Source: Crocodylus rhombifer (taxonomy: Eukaryota > Chordata > Crocodylia > Crocodylidae). Taken from it: 64,000 nucleotides of DNA. Below, piece after piece: positions 24,391-33,382 of the stretch. The stretch is from assembly GCA_038503035.1 (NCBI GenBank), contig JAVSML010021669.1:310001-374000 (forward strand), given 5' to 3'. Position 1 is the stretch's first letter, and every line of letters starts with the position of its first letter. Both the position numbers and the translations under genes were made by a program. The notes beneath the pieces were generated by a model. It was given only the letters and a program-made list of their open reading frames with translations. It searched no databases and had not been told where the DNA came from.

Positions 24391-26201
24391 CATTCACAGG
24401 CCTGCCGTTGGTCATAAATCTTTCTTCAAACAGCTTTGAAATTAATCTTCCTGTCAAAGTTTTTTCCTAGAAGAAGTATTTAGGGCTTCCTATTCTTTCT
24501 AATTAACATTTTTGGGTTGATGTAGGGAGTCCCTAAAGATTTCATTAAATAAACCTCTGCCTCTGGTACCAAATAACAGGTAAGTATAAAGTTTCTCTAG
24601 GCATCTTGTCATCCTTTAGGTTTAACTAACCAACTGATTTGGTCTAGAATCAGGAAATACTCCTCTTTCACATGCCTTCTTCCAACAATGACAAGACACT
24701 TTTCACTCATTTGATGTCAAAAGAACTATACAACGTTTCTACTCAAACAATACAAGTGTCTCCAAGAATTTGTTCATTTAATCTGGTGAACCAAAGCCTA
24801 CAACAGTCAAATACATTAAAATTTGTGTAAATTTACAGCATTCTTCCAAGAAAATCACTGTTTATTCCATAAACAATAAAACAATGCTTCCCAAGGAAAA
24901 ATGTGGAAAGCTTTTGTGCAACTCTGCACAACTGCTCTTCTTACATGCTGTGTGAGCAGGATAGACAGCAGATGAGGCAACAATGTACAGTGGATGAACC
25001 TGTGTTATGAAGAATTATAGCATTTTTCACTGACAAAGATAAAAACCAAAAATGAATTCTTCTAGGAAGAGAAGAGAGTCAAATTAAGAGAAATCTTCAC
25101 TTTGCTTTACAATTCTAAAAGAGAAGTCAATAAATACCCACAAAGAAGAAAATCCAAGTAAGATGTGACCCCAGAAAACAAGTTAGAAAAGAAAATCCTT
25201 CTTTTCTTATGCATTTAATAGAAAATGTGGCTAAGCCCCACTTCACATTTCAACATTTATTATGGGGTGAACAATTAGCAAGCCACAAAAAAATCAAGTT
25301 CCAAAATTATTTCTGAAGTTGTCAGTCATCAATAGAGGAAAGTGAATAGCATAGTACTTGTACTCAGAAAAATATTCTTTCTATTCATTCCCAGTTTCAA
25401 TGTTCTGTTTAATTTTCATTTATTCTAATAAACGTCAAAATGTAGGTGTCTGAATGTGGACCTGCTTCTAAATCAGTTCTTTTGTGAGATTCTTGCTTCC
25501 CAGCTTCTCCAAGCTGTTGCTTATGAACTGGCACCTGAAAATACAGCTTTGGTATGCAGAGTTCTCACAATACCATTGAAACTTCCTGACAGACTACTTT
25601 TTCAAAATGAATAGACATTATCCAATCAAAGCCTGCCTTACACAGCATTCGCTTTTGCACGTTAACTACCTATCACCACATGCCATATTATTCATAGTAG
25701 ATATGACTACCCAAAAAATAGGAACAGGAGAAGTATTATATATAATGTCTTACAACAATCTACATACAGACAAACTGTTCTCTTGTCCACATACTTACCT
25801 GTTTGTACACTATGATATAAAGCTTTCAGTATAAACTTCTGTTCTGTGTTTATAAGAAACTGTTTCTGTTGAAATTTATCACTGTCACAGAACTGGAAAC
25901 TGAAGACTTATTTAACCACAAGACAGATATAGAACAGAGCAGACTGCATTTCCTGAACCATGCAACTGTGACCTAGTGCTAACCACAATGATGGATATAC
26001 ACCCAATTATAGAGTTACAGTCTAAGAAGAGATTTCACAAAGACTTCAGAATAGTATTCCCTTTGCTTGACAACAATACATGTCAAGTCCTTTGGTTAAA
26101 TGCCTTCTTTATGCATCCACTTCCTAAATAGCAGGACCTAGAATGTCAGAGAATGCTTTTTAGTACTTCACCAGTTAAAAAAGAAAAAAATCTTTCTTCA
26201 G

Positions 26202-26247
<46 letters not shown>

Positions 26248-27300
26248 AAAATTCAGTTTCCCTGCAGGAAAGATTACAAATGGCTACTTGCAGCCTTGCA
26301 AATCTGTTTTTCTTGCTGTATTTACAGCATGCCCTACAGTGAATTTAATTACTTGAGAAATAAGTATTTTCATGACATGTTGAAAATGAAGTTGTTTATA
26401 CAAAGACTGCCATGCTCAGTAGCTGGCCCATGTAGCTTTAATTGCATTTGAAAATGCAACAGGTTTAGTGGTCAGTTTTACAAATCTTGTTGCTTTTCCA
26501 TGCAGTCATGGAAGACCTCAGCAGAAATAATGTTTATGCTGCACCATGGTGGGGAGGAAGGATGAAGCAGGCAGCTGTAAAGGCTGATCATCACCTGCTG
26601 TAATGCAAAATCTGAAGTGGTTTTATACACTGGAATACACTGGAATCGCAACATGTAACTGATTGTCCTTCAGTATCCAAGGGGATGAAGGGGAGAGAGA
26701 AGTGCAATATGAGGAAAAAACTGAGTGGAGAAAGAGGTATACAAGGATGGGTGGAGGAAGGGAGACTAAGCGGCATAAAGGAAACTTGGAGTGGGAGATG
26801 TAGGACAGGGATGTGGGAATTTAGCTGGAGTATTCTCATGCCTCAGAAATTTTCCCAGTGCTTATCTATCCTGATCACTCTATGCTCCACCTTCCAGGGC
26901 TTCTGACATTTGACTATTGCCCCATCCCTCCATGTACCTATTCAACATGCTCCTTCTCGCTTGCAGCCCTTTTCTCTTCAATATGCATTTCCCTTACATG
27001 CAACTTTAAACAGAACTAGGTCCTGGTACTGATATGCATGGACATTTAAGAACTAAACTAGACTGGGAACTAAGATGGCAGGGACATCTTTATTCATTCA
27101 ATTTATATGCTTCCCTTCCCCCAAAGGTTCATATACAAATGTAAGGAAGTGAGGATAAAGGAATTTAGGGAAAAATTGGCATGGAGAGAAGAAAAAAAAA
27201 TGGGACCCTACAAGAGATACTGAAAAAGAATGCAGATTTCCAGAAGAAAGTATAGTAAAAAGTATAAGGATGAGACTGGCAGGGAGAAATTATTATTTTA
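24391..27300. other. Unassigned AT-rich DNA
   Basis: No gene is seen. It includes a (TA)n tract at 26207-26242. Confidence 0.45.
26207..26242 (+). repeat. (TA)n microsatellite followed by an A run
   Basis: A pure TA run about 36 bases long, with an A run directly after it. Confidence 0.95.
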
Positions 27301-27403
27301 CATCACAGCTGTCCAACTACTTCTGAAGCTGGGGCTGCATAATACACAGGCTGCCTGCCACCGAGCCCCACACTACACAAGTTCACCAGCCAGGTGGTGT
27401 TGT

Positions 27404-27490
27404 GGTAGCCACGATGGTCCAGGAAATGTGAGAAGCAGGGCATTTTCTTTTTTGATGATGTCTTTTACTGCATTGACTGTATAGTTGATC
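27404..27490 (+). mobile_element. Half copy of the fold-back element (family F)
   Basis: This tracks the left arm of the 58617-58823 element: 'tggtagccacgatggtccag', then 'ttttgatgatgtcttttact', then 'gtatagttgatcc'. It carries one arm only. Sequence just upstream (27304-27360, 'cagctgtccaactacttctg') may be a further hAT-like scrap. Confidence 0.5.
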
Positions 27491-27540
27491 CAGTAAAAAC
27501 TTAGTCCCTGGCTTCTCCCATACTCGCACTCTCTATCTTA

Positions 27541-27558
27541 CACACACACACACACACA

Positions 27559-27594
<36 letters not shown>
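27541..27594 (+). repeat. (CA)n microsatellite
   Basis: A nearly pure CA run with one GA interruption. Confidence 0.95.
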
Positions 27595-27596
<2 letters not shown>

Positions 27597-27599
27597 AAT

Positions 27600-28590
27600 T
27601 TTCATTCCATAATTCCTCCAATCAAATCATTTAAAACACTCACTAAGCACTTATTTCATATAAACTGTGAATTGAGAAAAATCTCAGTCTACATATAAGT
27701 ATCTGTAATCTGACACTATATCGAAATGACTTGCATACTCCAATACAAACTAAAGCATAAAAGCAAATAAAGCGTAAATTGTAAAAGGAAAAAAACAACC
27801 CAACACTAGCCCCTGAAATACACACAGAATCTATAATCTATGAATGTGATTAGTTTCAAAGCTGAACAGACTAACGGTGGAGGTATTTGGCAATGGGCAG
27901 TGGAAGGGAAGTAGCTGAGGCTGAGGAAGGGAACTGAAGAATAGAATGTAGATTTAGCAGTTGCTAACCCCAAATATTCAAAATAAAAAACAGAAAACCA
28001 CAGCAACTTAAAAGCAAAATAATACATTTTAGATTCTTTTGGTCTTCTGGTGTCTGAGGTTTTAGGTTTGGGTGCATGTTTATGTTCTGTAACTACCTAA
28101 AACAAAAAAAGGTAAAAAAGAAAAACTGAGTCTCTCATGTAATCTTTTAGTAGGAGTTGGACTTGAAGATTACAACCAACTAAAAACTGGAAGTGTTGTA
28201 CATGTGATTTTGAATGACTTGATTGGTTTGTTTTGCTTTCTTTTATGGCTATTGGTAGTGGTGATGCGAACCTGAAAACTTACTTGAAGCTTATTAATTT
28301 TTTTGTGAAAAAATGTGCAATAAGCTGGGTCCTTTTACCAAAGTGTTTCTTTTTACCTAATGAGCAGTCTTCTCTTATTCCTATGGACTAAGTTCTGCCC
28401 CTTGCACACACTAAATACCAAACCAATTCAATGAGACTCAGGAGGTAAGGCACTATTAAACATATATGAGGACGGCAGGGTCCAACCAAACATTTTATTA
28501 CTCCCTTTGGAAATAAATGAGTCTGCATATTTTATTTTATATACATTCTTGAACACATGCCTTTCCCAGTTCTAGTAACAATATGCCATA
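27600..28590. other. Unassigned AT-rich DNA
   Basis: No gene is seen. 'aagttctgccccttgcacac' near 28390 hints at an old amniote repeat, too short to assign. Confidence 0.4.
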
Positions 28591-28593
28591 ATT

Positions 28594-28950
28594 GAGAGGT
28601 GATCTTGTGGCCGCCTACAAATTCATTAGGGGGATGCAGCAAGGGATCAGAGATGCTCTGTTCACCAGGCCACCTCCTGGGGTAACAAGGAACAATGGTC
28701 ACAAACTGACAGAAAGCAGATTTATGCTAGACATCAGGAAAAACTTCTTCATGGTAAGGGTGGCCAAAATTTGGAATGGGCTTCCAAGGGAGGTGCTGCT
28801 TTCCCCTACCTTGGGGGTCTTTAAGAGAAGGCTGGATAGGCATCTGGCTGGGGTCATGTGACCCCAGCACTCTTTCCTGCCCAGGGCAGGGGGTTGGACT
28901 CAATGATCGGTGAGGTCCCTTCTGACTCTAGCATCTATGAATCTATGAAT
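28594..28950 (+). mobile_element. 5'-truncated CR1 LINE, young-group 3' end
   Basis: An 89-codon frame (28592-28861) matches the ORF2 C-terminus of the full-length copy: RGDLVAAYKFIRG, then GVTRNNGHKL, and the ending HLAGVM at the stop. The 3' UTR follows, with the stem-loop at 28847-28868, 'tctttcctgcccagggcagg', and a tail with two CTATGAAT units. The preserved frame and close match suggest a fairly young insertion. Confidence 0.85.
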
Positions 28951-28954
28951 AAAA

Positions 28955-29424
28955 TACAACAGTTGGCTTCTTGAAAATGAAATTGTTTTGAAATTCCATT
29001 TTTATAATTTCCTATTATTTTCTGCTTTATTATGTTAAAAATTATCTCCCATAAATATATCTCAGGCTTCATTTTTTCCAGTTAATACACTGTGACTCTT
29101 GCCTAGGGGAAGTGAAAAATCTATTACTGCACACTAACCTTCTTGCAGATGCATTTTTCATTTGTTTAATCATTTCACAATTCCGTTGTTAGGGGTGAGA
29201 CAGCTAGTAAAACAATTTTTATTTATTGAAAAATACCCAAGAATTGTCCATAATGACTACACTTGTCAACACATTCCCTGCTTCAAAAACTAATGGGACT
29301 TAAATAAAATTTCAGCTAAAATGTATGTATTTTTTCCATCCCTCTTAAGTGGTTTATTATCCATTAGCCTTCTCTGAATTCATTTCACCAAATATCTGTT
29401 CACCTTTCATATGTACTCTTACAT
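28955..29424. other. Unassigned AT-rich DNA
   Basis: I see nothing recognisable here. Confidence 0.45.
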
Positions 29425-29640
29425 TTTTTGATAAGACTGGGCACACCTACACTTGCACTTGCGCAATAGCCTACTGTACTGGACATGAAAGCATCATATA
29501 AAAAAAATGTGATTATGCTAATGCACAGGAAAATAGGCTACTGTGCATTAAGTGTCACCTAAAACCGGTGTGGATTCATTACTGTGCATTAAGGCAGCCT
29601 AATGTGCACTTTAGTACCTCACACTGGGGGGCATTTATAC
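29425..29640 (+). mobile_element. MITE-like repeat, family E, copy 1
   Basis: Repeated use of 'ctaatgcaca' and 'actgtgcattaa' in both orientations matches the element at 56262-56507. It begins near 'gggcacacctacacttgc'. The many internal inverted motifs suggest a fold-back structure. No coding capacity. Confidence 0.45.
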
Positions 29641-29689
29641 CTGTGCTCCAGGAGTGGGTTAGGGTGGAGGGCATTTTAAATAGAGTGGC

Positions 29690-29935
29690 TCTATTACACT
29701 TTTACTGGTATAAGTGATTGGAAACCACTCTATACCCGTAAAAGAATAGAAGCTTGGCACAAATAGACTACTTTAAAAAATGGGAGAACCTAGTTTAAGA
29801 ATTGTATTGCTCCCCGCCCTGTGACAAAGGGAGAATGTGTTTTCTGTTGGCTACCAATCTAAACTACACCACTTACAGAAAACTGCATAACTTAGATGGA
29901 TTCACCCTTTACTTTTTGAATGTCTGTACCTAGCC
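29690..29935 (+). mobile_element. Short DNA-transposon-like repeat, family B, copy 2
   Basis: This matches 7589-7882 in the same orientation: 'acttttactggtataagtga', 'ttggctaccaatctaaacta' and 'gtctgtacctagcc'. Its left end differs from copy 1, so it is either truncated or recombined with the neighbouring repeat. Confidence 0.55.
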
Positions 29936-29944
29936 TTAGAGATG

Positions 29945-30540
29945 AGACTGTTAGGCCACAGCCACACGAGAAAGGGCATGCACTTGCAGCTGCACAAATA
30001 GTAGTGGCATTGTGCCTCAGCGCATGCCCCTGCATGTGCCCTTTGTTGTGGGCTGTGCCCAGCTTCTCCTGGCTCCCAGCCAGGTGTGCTATAGGGGTTG
30101 GCTGGCTGGGACACAGCATAGCCAGCAGGTAGCCTTCACGGTGAGGCACCCTGTGCCCCAGCCAGCCAGTAAGCAGCCCACAGAGACAGGGCAGCAGGCA
30201 GCCCTGGGCTGTTTGTTCCCTCTTCTTGAGGCACACTGCACCCCAGCCAGCTGCTGCATGGTTGGCTGGGGTGTACTTGGCTTCAGCACGGGGGCTCTGC
30301 AGCACATGGAAATGGGGGAGCAGGCAGCCTCCTGTCTCCACATTCGTCCTGGTGCATGCTATTTGCATGCGCTTTGCACTGATTTTTTTTCTGGAGTTTT
30401 TTTTTGCTACTGGGAAATCCTGATAGCAAATTTTGCTTCTGTGCTGCAAATGAGCAGCACCACACATGGTTTAATAAGAAAAATAAATGTGCAGTTTGCA
30501 GCACCATAAAGGGCTTGTATGTCTGGACATACCCTCAGAT
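29945..30540 (+). mobile_element. GC-rich DNA-transposon-like element, family G, copy 1
   Basis: It opens with 'ggccacagccacacgag' and 'ggcatgcacttgcagctgca' and closes with 'ggcttgtatgtctggacata'. The region near 40230-41040 shares the opening order, including 'gcatgtgcacttgcagcag', 'gcctcagcacacgtgc' and 'cactttgttgtgg'. The long overlapping open frames on both strands (for example 29892-30467 on minus) arise from base composition and have no recognisable domain. Confidence 0.5.
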
Positions 30541-30544
30541 AGAC

Positions 30545-32045
30545 ACTGTTAAATCATAAATTCCCCTGGTGTAAAAACTAATTTTAATGATAAAAATAAT
30601 TTTTTTTTACAATATTTTGTAACACTTTTTTACAATATTTACGAACATTAGTTTTAAGCCAAATAAACATCGAGACAGAAAAGATAGCATGAGAAGTACT
30701 CCTACAAGCTATCAAACACTAGCACAATAGAAGATTGATTTTGAGAGTTTTTAAAAGTGCCCAGAATTTACCAAATTCTGTTCCTTTGGGAGTAAATTGA
30801 ATTTGCCAATTTTAAAGCACTTTGGATACATCTACCCCACAAAATTGCAAACTAATACTGACACCATGAATGGTCATTTTTGGCTTGCAATTCCTGTAAT
30901 CTGTAAGGAATATGAAGTACTTTTAACTTTCTAAGTTTCCTGTTCTCATTTGTGACTCCAGTTAGACAATCTCCTATGAAGTAGAGTGGGGGAAAAATCC
31001 AAACACATGTTATTCCTAGTCACTTTAGCCAAAGGATACTAAATATCATGGTGTTGGTTCAGTTTTGGATTTCCAAATTTTACATATGGCTATTTCACAT
31101 TTATAATACAAATTAAATCCATATCAAAGTGAATACTTTTTTAATATCTCAAGGACTTTTTAATAACTCTATGTGGTTGAAATTTACTACTATTATGCAT
31201 GAAATCAGCACAACTTTCTTCACTTTAATTGTAATGGCCTATATGAGTACAGAGATCTGAGGGGGGAAAATCTTGATTTGCTTTCCACTTTTAATATATT
31301 TGCTTATTAAGAAATTCTGTCATTTTCACTAGCTCCTTTGCACTCAGTTGTAGGAATTACAGTCACCAATGTAGGATACAATGTATGAAATATCTTTTAT
31401 CTCTTTATTTTGCCTTGAAGATAAAGAAAATATGTTCCCATTGGCACAGAGTACAGGCAGGTGTGGAAAGTTTAACTATCCTAAAGAGTTCAATGTGAAT
31501 AGAGAAAAAAGTAAGGTAATTGTAATACAGAAAGAAACTGTCAGCATAAGAGGCAGTCTAACTAAAGCTTGCTACTTGATAAACTTGAAAACATTCACAG
31601 TTTACAGAAATTTAGCTTTCAGAAGAGCCAGAAAAATAATATCTACCATGGCAACCAACCAGAGCAGTCTTCTGGCACTTTCTGAATGAACATTTAGGAG
31701 GAGATTAATTCAATACTCAGAATGATGAAAGGGCTCTTGAGATCCATAACTGTCTCCCACAAATTACACTCATTGTACAACTGCATGTTTAGAACAGATT
31801 GCACATTACCTATATTGAACTAGAGCTTTCATAGCAAATTTATATGAAACAGATTAAATCCACATGATGTGTCACACCTTTTTCACATACTCTATTGGAT
31901 ACATTTACCAAAAAATGGTATTTAATTGAACAGTGATCAAAGAGAATATGGTATTTTGTTAACCAGATCAGTGAAGTTTTGTGGATTTTATTTTAAACGT
32001 AGTTCTATTTAGACGCCATTGTAAACGACTCTTCAATCTAACCTT
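30545..32045. other. Unassigned AT-rich DNA upstream of the CR1
   Basis: No gene or clear repeat is seen. The 102-codon frame at 31381-31689 has no recognisable motif. Base composition changes sharply at about 32049, where the CR1 begins. Confidence 0.45.
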
Positions 32046-32048
32046 TAA

Positions 32049-32221
32049 ATCCTTGAGCCGGATCCGGAGGGGAAGCCCCCCGGGTCCCTCTTAGCCGAGC
32101 CGGTAGGGAGCCGCACTCCCGAGCCGCGCGAACAGAGCGCGCCGGCGTTTGCGGCGGCGGGTGAGCAGGCGGGGCCCAGAGGCTGACCCCTGCTCTGCTA
32201 GTAAGGGCAGTAACTCCTGCG
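32049..32221 (+). promoter_or_regulatory. CR1 5' UTR / putative internal promoter
   Basis: About 170 bases of very GC- and CpG-rich sequence precede the ORF1 ATG. LINE 5' UTRs usually hold the internal pol II promoter. No TATA box is visible. The role is inferred from position and composition only. Confidence 0.5.
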
Positions 32222-33382
32222 ATGGTGTGGACACGGAGTTCTGCCAGGGCCCCTGCCCGGGGGGCGCAGCCTTCCCGGGGCTTGTCCGAGGCCTCCACCC
32301 AGACGGAGCCCTCGGGGGGGCTGCCGTCCTCCAACCCCCTGGCCTGCGAGAACTGCCCGGCAAGGTCTGGGGGGGCAGGGACTGGGGACTCCTGCACCTG
32401 TCCTGTAGGTATCCGCCTTAGGACCCTGGAGGAACGGGTGCGGGGGCTCCTGGAGGAGGTTAGCAGGCTGAGGGGAATCTGTGAGGCAGAGGAGGAAATT
32501 GATAGGTATTTTCTTTCTCTGCAGGGTGGTACGACCGAGGAGAGGGCAGCCCGGGATGAGCCCTCCACTGCTGAGTGGCAGACGGTCTCCCGTGCCAGGG
32601 CTATTAACCATGTTGCGGCACCAGTTCCTCCTGTCCATCTGGAGAACAGGTACGAGGCCCTGGCAGCCCTGGAGGAGGAGGGAGCAGTGGAAGATACCAG
32701 GGAGGAGACTCTGCACACACAATGTCCTGTGCGGGCGGCGGGAGTCAAGAGGCCTAAGAGGAGGAAGCGTCGCGTCATCGTGATTGGTGACTCCATCCTG
32801 AGAGGTACGGAGGGCCCCATCTGTCGCCAGGATCCCTCAGCACGTGAGGTCTACTGCCTGCCCGGAGCGAAGATTCAGGATGTGAAGGGGATGCTCCAGT
32901 CCATCATCCAGCCCACCGATTATTACCCCATGGTCCTTGTCCATGTGGGTACTAACGATGCGGCCAGGAGAGCCCCTGATTGCCTGATGGAGGACTACCA
33001 TGCTCTGGGAGGCGTGCTGAGGGAGATGGGCGCACAGGCGGTCTTCTCTTCCATCCTGCCAGCGAGCGGTCGAGGCAGACGCCACGAGATGTGCATAGCG
33101 GAGACCAACTGGAGGCTACAGGAATGGTGCTTCGAGGCGGGCTTTGGCTTCCTCAGCCATGACCGGCACATCGTGATGAGAGACATGCTGGGATGGGATG
33201 GGCTCCACCTTTCCCCTAAAGGTAAGCGTGTGTTCTCTTCCAGGTTGGTGAACCTCCTTCAGCGGGCTTCAAACTTGGCTCGTTGGGGGAGGGGGAAGAT
33301 GAGGGCGGAGGAGACGATGAACTACCAGGTCCAGCAACAGCCAGCGAGCCCAGACCAATGGTCAAAAGGGAGAAACAGGTAA
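32222..33382 (+). CDS. CR1 ORF1 protein with esterase domain
   Basis: The 386-residue frame is intact. CR1 ORF1 proteins act with the element RNA during retrotransposition. From N to C: a Cys cluster at residues 42-60 (CENC, then CTC) that could bind zinc; a short charged helical stretch at 67-95, probably a coiled coil; a basic patch at 176-184 (KRPKRRKRR); then an SGNH/GDSL-type esterase domain at about 185-348. In that domain the nucleophile block GDSI is at 189-192 (Ser191), the GTND block at 243-246 (Asn245), and the DGLH block at 326-329 (Asp326, His329). The catalytic residues all appear present. The C-terminus overlaps the start of ORF2 by 100 bases in another frame. The ATG chosen is the first in frame after the CpG-rich leader. 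The UAA stop lies inside a splice-donor-like CAG/GTAAGT. Confidence 0.9.
   Translation: MVWTRSSARAPARGAQPSRGLSEASTQTEPSGGLPSSNPLACENCPARSGGAGTGDSCTCPVGIRLRTLEERVRGLLEEVSRLRGICEAEEEIDRYFLSLQGGTTEERAARDEPSTAEWQTVSRARAINHVAAPVPPVHLENRYEALAALEEEGAVEDTREETLHTQCPVRAAGVKRPKRRKRRVIVIGDSILRGTEGPICRQDPSAREVYCLPGAKIQDVKGMLQSIIQPTDYYPMVLVHVGTNDAARRAPDCLMEDYHALGGVLREMGAQAVFSSILPASGRGRRHEMCIAETNWRLQEWCFEAGFGFLSHDRHIVMRDMLGWDGLHLSPKGKRVFSSRLVNLLQRASNLARWGRGKMRAEETMNYQVQQQPASPDQWSKGRNR

Noticed and set aside
29892..30509. Overlapping long open frames on both strands (up to 191 codons) as genes
   Set aside because: They lie in a GC-rich repeat, mirror each other on both strands, and have no recognisable domain. 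A related repeat at 40.2 kb does not keep the frames.
31381..31689. 102-codon frame upstream of the CR1 as a gene
   Set aside because: AT-rich codons, no motif, no neighbouring splice or promoter signal that I can support.
32038..32820. 260-codon minus-strand frame opposite CR1 ORF1
   Set aside because: It is the antisense shadow of GC-rich ORF1 and has no domain of its own.
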